From an uncultured Bacteroidales bacterium (GTDB taxonomy: Bacteria > Bacteroidota > Bacteroidia > Bacteroidales > UBA932): DNA of 64,000 nt. This document shows positions 24,952 through 32,400 of the stretch, one piece after another. The stretch spans positions 62,001 through 126,000 of the forward strand of contig CALVDQ010000004.1 in the NCBI GenBank assembly GCA_944326325.1. The letters are read 5' to 3'. Every line of letters starts with the position of its first letter. The stretch's first letter is position 1. Under the pieces are notes generated by a model. It made no database searches and was not told the origin of the DNA. It saw nothing but the letters and a program-made list of their open reading frames with translations. The translations under genes were made by a program, and so were the position numbers.

Positions 24952-26231
24952 AACTGCTCCTCAAGATAACGGCCTGGCTTGCCGTCGCCCTTACTGTGCT
25001 GCTTGCCATCTGGGCGGTATGCTTCTATTTCGCCACGATCGACGAGATAAACGACGAGACCGACGATTCTCTCATCGACTATTCCGACGGTCTGATTATC
25101 CGCAAGCTGGCCGGAGTGGAGCTGCCTTCGGACGACAACGGTACCAACAATACCTATTATATAAAGGAAGTCCCTGAAGAATACGCCCTTTCCAGGGAAT
25201 GGATAAGTTTCGAGTACCAGGAGGTATTCATATCTTCCAAGGCGGAATTCGAGTCCGCCAGGGTGCTTACCCGTCTTTTCCGGGACAGCGAGGACCGGTA
25301 TTTCGAGCTTACGGTGGCGGTTCCGACTATCGAAAAAGACGATATCGAAAGATCCATCCTCTGGTGGATTATCGCCCTCTATGTGCTGATGCTGATTTCC
25401 GTGCTGTTCATTTCGGTGTGGGTCGTAAGCTACAACATGCGTCCCCTGAAGGCCATGCTCCGCTGGCTGGATGAATACAATCCCGGCAAGGCCATGCCTC
25501 CGGTGCCGTCCGATACCAATGTCACGGAATTCCGCCATCTTGCCGACACGATAAGGAACGCTGCGGAACGTTTCGATGTGCAGTATCTTGAACAGAAACG
25601 TTTTATCGGTAACGCTTCCCATGAACTGCAGACTCCTCTGGCTGCCTGCAGCAACAGGATCGAAATGCTTCTGGATTCTCCTGACCTGACGGAAAAGCAG
25701 GCCGGCGAGCTTGTAAAGGTCCACGGCAGTCTGCAGGACCTGATACGGCTGAACAGGACGCTGCTCCTGCTTACCAAGATAGAAAACGGTCAGTTCCCGA
25801 ATACATCTGAAATCAATTTCAGAGACCTTGTCACAGGTTCGGTGGAAATGTTCCAGGAAATATATCCGGGGAGAAACATCACCGTTACCACAGATATCGC
25901 TTCACCGTTTGTCGTGGAGATGAATGACCAGCTTGCTCTGATCCTGGTGCGTAACCTTGTAAAGAATGCATTCATCCACAGCAGACCGGGATCCGTAGTG
26001 TCCGTGTGCATGGACTCTTCCGGTTTTTCCGTGTCGAATCCCGGAACATCCGCCCTTGACGGGACCGGGATTTTCTCCAGGTTCTACCATGGACAGTCTT
26101 CCGAAGAAGGTTCCACAGGCCTGGGGCTGGCCATCGTGCATTCAATATGTAAAAGCTATGGCATGTCCGTATCATACGTTTTCCGGGAAGAAAGTCATGT
26201 TTTTACGGTAAAAAGGAACGGGAGACCTTGA
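24948..26231 (+). CDS. Sensor histidine kinase
   Basis: The 427-residue protein has two spans (about 8-28 and 130-152) around a short extracytoplasmic sensor loop of about 100 residues rich in acidic residues. A HAMP-like linker, a dimerisation domain with SHELQTP (His225), the N box LVKNAFIHS and the G2-type box STGLGLAIV follow. The first glycine box is the variant SVSNPG, common in Bacteroidetes kinases. The partner is the overlapping response regulator. Loop acidity and the PepSY-like gene downstream suggest an envelope or cation signal, which is an inference. Confidence 0.9.
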   Translation: MKLLLKITAWLAVALTVLLAIWAVCFYFATIDEINDETDDSLIDYSDGLIIRKLAGVELPSDDNGTNNTYYIKEVPEEYALSREWISFEYQEVFISSKAEFESARVLTRLFRDSEDRYFELTVAVPTIEKDDIERSILWWIIALYVLMLISVLFISVWVVSYNMRPLKAMLRWLDEYNPGKAMPPVPSDTNVTEFRHLADTIRNAAERFDVQYLEQKRFIGNASHELQTPLAACSNRIEMLLDSPDLTEKQAGELVKVHGSLQDLIRLNRTLLLLTKIENGQFPNTSEINFRDLVTGSVEMFQEIYPGRNITVTTDIASPFVVEMNDQLALILVRNLVKNAFIHSRPGSVVSVCMDSSGFSVSNPGTSALDGTGIFSRFYHGQSSEEGSTGLGLAIVHSICKSYGMSVSYVFREESHVFTVKRNGRP

Positions 26232-26258
26232 TTTCATTTTCATTTCAGAATTGCACTC

Positions 26259-26266
26259 TACCTTTG
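26259..26266 (+). promoter_or_regulatory. -7 promoter element for PepSY-like gene
   Basis: TACCTTTG fits TAnnTTTG and lies 36 bp before the start at 26303. It shows that the small exported protein can be expressed apart from the kinase. No standard -33 box is visible, which would fit an activator-dependent promoter. Confidence 0.5.
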
Positions 26267-26302
26267 CATCAGAAAATTATAAACCATAAAAATTATTCTG
26301 AT

Positions 26303-26740
26303 ATGAAAAAGATTTTATTTGCCCTGGTTTCCATGTTCATGTTTGCAGGAATAGCAAGTGCCGACAACGACAGGATCGTTCCTTTTGACCAGCTCCCTGC
26401 CAAGGCCCAGAAGTTCGTGAAGAAATATTTCCCTTCCGATAAGGTGTCATACGTGAAGGAAGAAGCGGACTTCATGGAGGTTTCCTACGAAGTGGTCTTC
26501 ACCAAGGGTACAAAGGTCGAGTTTACCGGACAAGGAGAATGGAAGGAGGTCGACTGCCGCTACTCCACATTGAATGACGAACTTGTTCCGGTCCAGATCC
26601 GCGATTACGTAAAGACTAATTTTCCGGATGCCCAGTTCGTAAAGATCGAAAAAGGGTTCAGGGATATTGAGGTGAAGCTGACCAACAGGCTGGAACTGAC
26701 TTTTGACAGCAATTATAATCTTGTCGATATCGACGACTGA
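26303..26740 (+). CDS. PepSY-like periplasmic protein
   Basis: The start is set at 26303, where a clear signal peptide begins (MKKILFALVSMFMFAGIASA); an ATG 75 bp upstream lies before the promoter element. The mature protein is about 125 residues and contains two copies of a small alpha/beta unit, each with the pattern Y/F-F-P-x-x-x-x-V-x-x-V/I-E-K/E (near residues 40-75 and 105-140). This is the PepSY-like (formerly BLIP-like) fold common in Bacteroidetes exported proteins. It follows the two-component genes directly and is a likely target or accessory of that system. Its molecular role is unknown. Confidence 0.7.
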   Translation: MKKILFALVSMFMFAGIASADNDRIVPFDQLPAKAQKFVKKYFPSDKVSYVKEEADFMEVSYEVVFTKGTKVEFTGQGEWKEVDCRYSTLNDELVPVQIRDYVKTNFPDAQFVKIEKGFRDIEVKLTNRLELTFDSNYNLVDIDD

Positions 26741-26921
26741 CGGTCCGGTCCGCCGGAACGGATGATCTGCGGTGTTGAGCAAGGCACGGAAATCCTCTCA
26801 TACTCATGTATGCTGCGGTTCCCGTGCCTTGCGTTCCTTGCATTCCGGCTCTTCCGGCATACTCCGGGGCCATATCCGGCTCTGCAGCAGGACAGCGGGC
26901 TGGAAAAGACGCCGGACGGAT
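26741..26921. repeat. Intergenic region with perfect 11-bp inverted repeat
   Basis: No gene is seen in this 181-bp gap between convergent genes. It holds GCAAGGCACGG (26779-26789) and its exact reverse complement CCGTGCCTTGC (26822-26832). Inside is a smaller hairpin, CATAC-TCAT-GTATG (26799-26812). There is no T-run after either arm, so it is not a typical terminator. The sequence after the right arm repeats TTCCTTGC-like words. It may be a copy of a dispersed palindromic repeat. Confidence 0.55.
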
Positions 26922-28142
26922 TTACCTGCGCGGGGCCTTGTAGTGGGACAAGACGGGAAGGATGGCTATCAGGAGGCCGACGGCGGAGACACTCAGGGCT
27001 GTTATGACCACGTCTCTGGCGGACAGTATCACCGGGTAGGCTTCCACGATGAAATTGCCCGGCATCCTTATGAAACCGAATCTCTGCTGGAGGAGTGAGA
27101 AGACAATGCCGATGACAAGACCCGCAGCCAGCCCCAGCAGAGATATCATCCAGCCTTCGAGGACAAATATCTTCTTTATCAGGGAATCATCCGCCCCCAT
27201 GCTTTTCAGGGTCATGATGTCTCCCTTTTTCTCTATGATAAGCATTGTAAGCGACCCGAAAATGTTGAATGCTATGATGATGACAATGAAGATCAGTATG
27301 GCGAATATCGAGAGTTTCTCGTATTCCATCATCTTGTAAAGGGCCTTGTTCTGCTCGAACCTGCCGCTGACCTTGAAGTCTTTCCCAAGCCTTTGCGAGA
27401 TCCCCTCCATAAGCGCCGATACATCTTTTCCGCTGCACCCTTCTTTCAGGCGGATTTCCACTCCGGATACCTCGTCTCCGTATTCCAGGAGCTCCTTCAT
27501 GATGTCTATCGGGACAATCATGTATCGGTCATCAATGTCGCTGTTGATTGCGAAGATTCCGGATGGCCATACGTTCACGGATTCGATGGAGGCCATAGGG
27601 TTAGAGACGGAGAAATCCCTTGTCCTTGACGGGAAATAAAGTTCGACAGGCGAGAGAAAGCGGGGGTTGATCCCGAGTCTGTATGCCAGACCGCTGCCTA
27701 CCACCGCCAGCGGGACATCTCCACGGTGCAGGGAAAATTCCCCGCTGCGGATATGGTTCCTCACGGGGGATTCTTCTTCATATACCCAGTCCACTCCCTT
27801 GGCTGTCACCATGCTCTGTTTGCCGTCATAACTGACGAAGATGTTTTCCGTCAGCACGCAGCACATGTTCTCGACGGTCTCCTGGGAGTACAGCCAGTCA
27901 TAGACTTCGCCTTCCGGGACGAATACCTTGCCTTCCGCCGGGGTAATGAGGATGTCGGGGTCGAAATCCCCGAGCATATCCTTTACCAGGGAGTCAAAGC
28001 CGTTGTATACCGAAAGTATGATGATGAGGGCCGCTGTCCCTATCGCCATACCGGCAGCGCTGATTGCAGAGATGATGTTTATCACATTGTGTGACTTCTT
28101 TGCAAACAGGTATCTTCCGGCGAAAAACAGCGGCAGGTTCAT
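26922..28142 (-). CDS. LolC/E-like ABC transporter permease
   Basis: The 406-residue protein has an N-terminal cytoplasmic start (LPLFFAGRYLFAKKSHNVINIIS) that is diagnostic of LolC/LolE permeases. One span (about 27-48) is followed by a large periplasmic domain (about 50-265) and three C-terminal spans (about 270-400). The coupling-helix segment is KKGDIMTLKSMGADDSLIKKIF. It probably helps release lipoproteins toward the outer membrane with a separate LolD ATPase, which is not in the window. It is 4 bp downstream of rbfA and is the third gene of the tyrS-rbfA run. It is closer to canonical LolC/E than the protein at 3900-5072. Confidence 0.87.
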   Translation of the reverse strand: MNLPLFFAGRYLFAKKSHNVINIISAISAAGMAIGTAALIIILSVYNGFDSLVKDMLGDFDPDILITPAEGKVFVPEGEVYDWLYSQETVENMCCVLTENIFVSYDGKQSMVTAKGVDWVYEEESPVRNHIRSGEFSLHRGDVPLAVVGSGLAYRLGINPRFLSPVELYFPSRTRDFSVSNPMASIESVNVWPSGIFAINSDIDDRYMIVPIDIMKELLEYGDEVSGVEIRLKEGCSGKDVSALMEGISQRLGKDFKVSGRFEQNKALYKMMEYEKLSIFAILIFIVIIIAFNIFGSLTMLIIEKKGDIMTLKSMGADDSLIKKIFVLEGWMISLLGLAAGLVIGIVFSLLQQRFGFIRMPGNFIVEAYPVILSARDVVITALSVSAVGLLIAILPVLSHYKAPRR

Positions 28143-28146
28143 CGTG

Positions 28147-28485
28147 TCACTTTTTCAGAAGTTCTTCGATATGCTCCACATAGTCGAGGGAACTGTCGAG
28201 GAAAAAGGATATTTCCGGGATGATTCTCAGCTGCTTGCCTATCCTGTTCCCGAGTTCTCCCCTGAGAGCCCTTGTGTTCTCTTTCAGGATCTCCATTACC
28301 TTTCCTGCCTTTTCTGACGGAAAGATACTGACGTAAATGTAAGCAACCGAAAGGTCAGGGCTTACGCGTGCACCGCTGACGGTCACAAGAGCGCCGTCGA
28401 AGGCCGACATCCCCTTTCCCTGTATCATTTCGGCGAAATTGCGCTGTATTTCCTTCGCTACTTTCTGTTGTCTTGTCCCTTCCAT
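28147..28485 (-). CDS. rbfA: Ribosome-binding factor A
   Basis: This 112-residue KH-type protein begins with RQQKVAKEIQRNFAEMIQ, then has ALVTVSGARVSPDLSVAYIYVS and the late RIIPEISFFLDSSLDYVEHIE, all typical of RbfA. It aids 30S subunit maturation and cold adaptation. It is the middle gene between tyrS (43-bp gap) and the LolC/E-like permease (4-bp gap). Confidence 0.93.
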   Translation of the reverse strand: MEGTRQQKVAKEIQRNFAEMIQGKGMSAFDGALVTVSGARVSPDLSVAYIYVSIFPSEKAGKVMEILKENTRALRGELGNRIGKQLRIIPEISFFLDSSLDYVEHIEELLKK

Positions 28486-28528
28486 AACACGTTCCTTTAA
28501 ATGATGGCTTCCTGACTGGCACGACCGG

Positions 28529-29821
28529 TCATTTCCCGATCTTTATGATGTAATAGTTCTTCTTGCCGCGCTGGGCGAGTATGTATTTGCCGCTTATGGC
28601 CTGGTCCAGACTTATCTCTGCGGCTATGTCGGCCACCTTGTCCTTGTTGATGCTGACTCCGCCGGCCTGGATCATCTTCCTGCACTCTCCTTTTGACGGG
28701 AACACCTGTGTCTCTACGGCCAGCAGGTCAATCACGTTCAACGGGAACCTGTCAGCAGGAACCTCGAAAGTCGCCACCCCTTCAAATACCTGGAGGAATG
28801 TCTTTTCGTCCAGGCTTTTCAAGGCTTCGGACGTCGCGTTCCCGAACAGCATTCCTGATGCCGATACAGCCTTTTCATATTCCTCCTGGCCGTGCACCAT
28901 CACCGTGATTTCCTTTGCGAGCAGTTTCTGGAGCGATCTCAGGTGTGGTGCCTGGGCATGCTCTGCCACAGCTGCATCTATCTCTTCCTTGGAAAGCATC
29001 GTGAATATCTTTATGTATTTTGCAGCATCCTCGTCTGATACGTTCAGCCAGAACTGGTAGAACTGGTATGGTGAGGTTCTCTCGGGATCAAGCCAGATAT
29101 TCCCTTTTTCGGTCTTTCCGAACTTCCCTCCGTCGGCTTTCTTGATGAGCGGGCAGGTGAGGGCGTAAGCCTCTTTCCCGAGTTTGCGGCGGATTAGCTC
29201 CGTACCCGTAGTGATGTTACCCCACTGGTCGCTTCCTCCCATCTGTAGGGAACATCCCTTATGCTCGTAGAGATAGAGGAAGTCGTATCCCTGGAGCAGC
29301 TGGTAGGTGAATTCGGTGAACGACATCCCTTCGCGTGATTCCGAGGACAGCCGTTTCTTTACGGAGTCCTTGGCCATCATGTAGTTGACTGTGATGTGCT
29401 TGCCGATATCCCTCGAAAAGTCGAGGAAAGAGTAGTTTTTCATCCAGTCGTAGTTGTTCACGAGTTCGGCCCTGTTCGGGGCATCTGAATCGAAATCCAG
29501 GAACCGTGACAGCTGTGCCTTGATGCAGGCGACATTGTGGGCGAGGGTCTCCTCATCGAGAAGGTTCCTTTCCTGGGACTTCATCGACGGATCTCCGATC
29601 ATGCCGGTAGCTCCTCCCACGAGTGCGAAAGGCTTGTGTCCGCAATTCTGGAAATGTTTGAGTATCATGACACTTACGAGATGACCTATGTGCAGCGAAT
29701 CTGCCGTAGGGTCAATCCCGACATAAGCTGCCGTAGGTCCTTCCATCAGTTTCTCTTCAGTCCCGGGCATGATATCCTGTATCATCCCTCTCCATCTGAG
29801 TTCCTCTACAAAATTCTTCAT
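28529..29821 (-). CDS. tyrS: Tyrosyl-tRNA synthetase
   Basis: The start is taken at 29821 ([12 protein letters not shown]), giving 430 residues; a longer frame from 29866 would cross the promoter. The class I motifs are [16 protein letters not shown] (HIGH) and KFGKTEKGN (KMSKS equivalent). [25 protein letters not shown] binds tyrosine and tRNA. A C-terminal S4 RNA-binding domain (about 360-430) has [21 protein letters not shown]. It charges tRNA-Tyr in the cytoplasm and is first in the tyrS-rbfA-permease run. Confidence 0.95.
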   Translation of the reverse strand: MKNFVEELRWRGMIQDIMPGTEEKLMEGPTAAYVGIDPTADSLHIGHLVSVMILKHFQNCGHKPFALVGGATGMIGDPSMKSQERNLLDEETLAHNVACIKAQLSRFLDFDSDAPNRAELVNNYDWMKNYSFLDFSRDIGKHITVNYMMAKDSVKKRLSSESREGMSFTEFTYQLLQGYDFLYLYEHKGCSLQMGGSDQWGNITTGTELIRRKLGKEAYALTCPLIKKADGGKFGKTEKGNIWLDPERTSPYQFYQFWLNVSDEDAAKYIKIFTMLSKEEIDAAVAEHAQAPHLRSLQKLLAKEITVMVHGQEEYEKAVSASGMLFGNATSEALKSLDEKTFLQVFEGVATFEVPADRFPLNVIDLLAVETQVFPSKGECRKMIQAGGVSINKDKVADIAAEISLDQAISGKYILAQRGKKNYYIIKIGK

Positions 29822-29870
29822 CGTCTTGTTTCTTTGTCTTTGTTTACAATGTGTTTCTGACCACAATCTG

Positions 29871-29878
29871 CAAAGATA
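29871..29878 (-). promoter_or_regulatory. -7 promoter element for tyrS operon
   Basis: TATCTTTG on the minus strand, 49 bp before the tyrS start, matches TAnnTTTG. The -33 region lacks a clear TTTG. The element overlaps the upstream in-frame ATG region, which supports the shorter tyrS start. Confidence 0.5.
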
Positions 29879-29953
29879 CTAAAAAAACGACAGTTCGACG
29901 AATTATTATACCCGGCACCTGGGCAATGAAAAAAGCAATGAAAAAAGGCAATG

Positions 29954-29999
29954 AAAAAAGAGGATGGCCTCCATGCCTTCCGGCATTTTGGCCATCCTC
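29954..29999 (-). terminator. Rho-independent terminator of the leftward GAG operon
   Basis: A perfect 10-bp stem pairs GAGGATGGCC (29960-29969) with GGCCATCCTC (29990-29999). On the minus strand it is followed by six T residues (complement of 29954-29959). It ends transcripts of the five-gene operon coming from the right. Just beyond lie three copies of GCAATGAAAAAA (29923-29934, 29935-29946, 29948-29959). Confidence 0.85.
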
Positions 30000-30030
30000 C
30001 ATGGATTATAGCAATGTTTTAAAGGCCGGG

Positions 30031-32367
30031 TCAGCGCTGGGCTCCGTAGCTGCTGTATGTGCTGTTCGGGATGAATGTCCCGCTTTCCGGATCGTATGTG
30101 CCTCCCGTAAACGGATCGTCTGATATTATATCGACAGGGTTTACTCCGGCCATTGTCCTGTCGCCGTATATTGCCCTCCAAATGTATGTGTTGGATCCGG
30201 TATATGCCACGTTGTTCTGGATGGATGCCGTTGTCGGAGGTGTGTCGGCAAAACTATCTATCCTGGCCAGGGATGAGTTGTTCGGCATTTCCTGGTCATT
30301 ATAGATCAGGTTCCAGGTCATTTCAATATCGGTGACTGTATTGGCATACACTATGCCATTCTGGTTTCCGGTATTGCAGGTGTTCAAGTTTATTATCGTA
30401 TTGTTGTTGAACCTGAAGCTTTCGACACTGTTTTTCGTGCCTCTAAACACTAAGAAGAGCGCATGGGAGTTCCCGGATTCCGCATAGAAAATATTGTTCT
30501 CGAAAGTAAGGTTTCCATATCCCCAGCCGTTAGCTTTAGAACCTGCATTTATTATATAGTTCTGTGTCTCCGAGACTGATACGTATGTACAGCCGATCAT
30601 GTTGAAATCTGCAAAACCTCTCTGGGCGTCGATGTATGACAATGGCCGGTTGTTGTTAACGTTGCACTCGATGCGGCAGTCATCGAACATTACGTACTCG
30701 AAGTTTCCTGCCCAGTTCTGTACGAGTGGATAGTTTGCAAGTGAGGAAGCGTCGAAATCTATGTTATGGACAACGAACTGCCCGGAATAGGTGTTGTTAC
30801 CTCCTTTGTTCAGCTTTATCTGCTGATTGATTGTCAATTTGCTCCTTGTCCCTGATTCGGCTCCGATTATTACCATGTCGTATACATTGCCTGTATAATC
30901 ATACGTGGCATTTGCGTCCGGGTCAACAAAATATATGCGGGCATCCCCCTCGGCGGCGTAAGATCCGCTGATACTAGGGTTATCGGCAGTAATATGTACA
31001 GCTTCTCCGTATTCGGCCTTGTTGTAGACTCTGTCGCCAATACGTATGTCTGCATTGTTCTCGTATGCCGTATACAGGTTGTCATACATCGGAGTAGCAC
31101 TGGCTGAAGATATCGCCGAGACTTCACCTGCTTCGCTGCTGTTGATTGCGAGTACATAGAGGACATACTCTGTGCCGGCGGCAAGTGCCTCGCCGGTGGC
31201 ATCCTCGGAGAGGGTCAGGGTCTGCACGTCATTGTCTTCGACAGTTGTCGCCCTGTCATCAAAGTCTGCGGCTTCGGCAGGCGCGTCTGAGGAAGCAGGA
31301 AGAAGCATGTATTTCCATGATGTGACATCGGCATTAGGCGTTACGGTGAACGATACGCTGTTCTCGGTATAGTCACCGGCGGTGATCTCCGCTTCAGGAA
31401 TGGCGACGGTGGACACGGCCACGGTCATCTTGGCGAAGATGGCACGGTCGCTTGCGGCTGCCGTGGCGTGGAGTACAAGGTCAGAGTCAGAGTCGGCGCT
31501 TACCTTTGTGGAAAGACTGCCCGCAGCGGCATCTGGTGGAGTGACGGTGAGTGTCACCATGACTTCTTCGGAGCCGGAAGCATCGGTATCTTCGAGCGTT
31601 GCGCTCCACCCGTCCGGTTTCTGTATGTAGACATCGGCCACCCCTCTCATCCTTACATCGAATTCCTGTGATATTCCCGCTATGAATGCCACTGTTCCGC
31701 TCAGCGGATTGCCTTCCCTGTCAAGGATCTGGCAAACGAAGTCCGAAGATACCGTAAATGTGTATGTCTGTCCGTCGGAAAGTGTGATGCTGAGTTCGCC
31801 TGTCTCTTCATCGTACGATATTCCCTGGAAAAAGTCCGATCCTTCCGAAAGGGCATAGACCCTATCTCCATTGGAGTCAAGAACATCCTCGAATGTCTCC
31901 CCGTCAATGCTGATCTGCCAGTATCCGTCTTCGCTTACGCTGAATTCCGGTGCCGCCGACACGTCGAGCCCGTCTTCGTTCCCTCCGAATTTGATCCTTT
32001 CGTATGTCCCGTCACCTTCGTAATCCACGACCCAGTATCCTTCCTCATCTACTGCAATCAGGGGAGTGTTTCCTATCTGACCCTGGACAATGGTATAGGA
32101 CTCGCCGTCGGACATGGTTATTATGTATTCATTCTCGGAGCCTTCAACGGCTGTGACGCTTGTGATGAATTTTGCCCCGTCCATCAATTGTGAGATAGCC
32201 TCCAGGTTCTCATTCAATGCAGGAACCTGCGTTTCAAGGGCAGTCACCCTGCTTTCAAGGCTGTCCACCCTGTCCTCAAGCTCCTTCAGGTCCGTACAGG
32301 CAAGTATCCCGGCCGTGCAGGCAAAGGCAGCTGCATATCTTGTCAGATTGTTGAAATTCAGTTTCAT
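30031..32367 (-). CDS. DUF4988-type coiled-coil lipoprotein with beta-helix C-terminus
   Basis: The start is set at 32367, where the lipoprotein signal MKLNFNN...GILAC begins (Cys24), giving 778 residues. A coiled coil (about 28-65, heptads such as LEDRVDSLESRVTALE) leads into small DUF4988-like beta repeats with ISIDGETFEDV and VDEEGYWVVD phrases. FN3-like domains (about 310-470) follow. The C-terminal third (about 480-770) has many short Asn-rich beta strands (FRFNNNTIINL, FENNIFY) and looks like a right-handed beta-helix similar to DUF4957/DUF5123 regions. It is last in the leftward GAG operon. It may be a surface glycan-binding protein or an unrecognised lyase; no catalytic residues can be assigned. 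Confidence 0.65.
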   Translation of the reverse strand: MKLNFNNLTRYAAAFACTAGILACTDLKELEDRVDSLESRVTALETQVPALNENLEAISQLMDGAKFITSVTAVEGSENEYIITMSDGESYTIVQGQIGNTPLIAVDEEGYWVVDYEGDGTYERIKFGGNEDGLDVSAAPEFSVSEDGYWQISIDGETFEDVLDSNGDRVYALSEGSDFFQGISYDEETGELSITLSDGQTYTFTVSSDFVCQILDREGNPLSGTVAFIAGISQEFDVRMRGVADVYIQKPDGWSATLEDTDASGSEEVMVTLTVTPPDAAAGSLSTKVSADSDSDLVLHATAAASDRAIFAKMTVAVSTVAIPEAEITAGDYTENSVSFTVTPNADVTSWKYMLLPASSDAPAEAADFDDRATTVEDNDVQTLTLSEDATGEALAAGTEYVLYVLAINSSEAGEVSAISSASATPMYDNLYTAYENNADIRIGDRVYNKAEYGEAVHITADNPSISGSYAAEGDARIYFVDPDANATYDYTGNVYDMVIIGAESGTRSKLTINQQIKLNKGGNNTYSGQFVVHNIDFDASSLANYPLVQNWAGNFEYVMFDDCRIECNVNNNRPLSYIDAQRGFADFNMIGCTYVSVSETQNYIINAGSKANGWGYGNLTFENNIFYAESGNSHALFLVFRGTKNSVESFRFNNNTIINLNTCNTGNQNGIVYANTVTDIEMTWNLIYNDQEMPNNSSLARIDSFADTPPTTASIQNNVAYTGSNTYIWRAIYGDRTMAGVNPVDIISDDPFTGGTYDPESGTFIPNSTYSSYGAQR

Positions 32368-32400
32368 AATGGTTGTATTTTTAATTTTGACATTCATATA

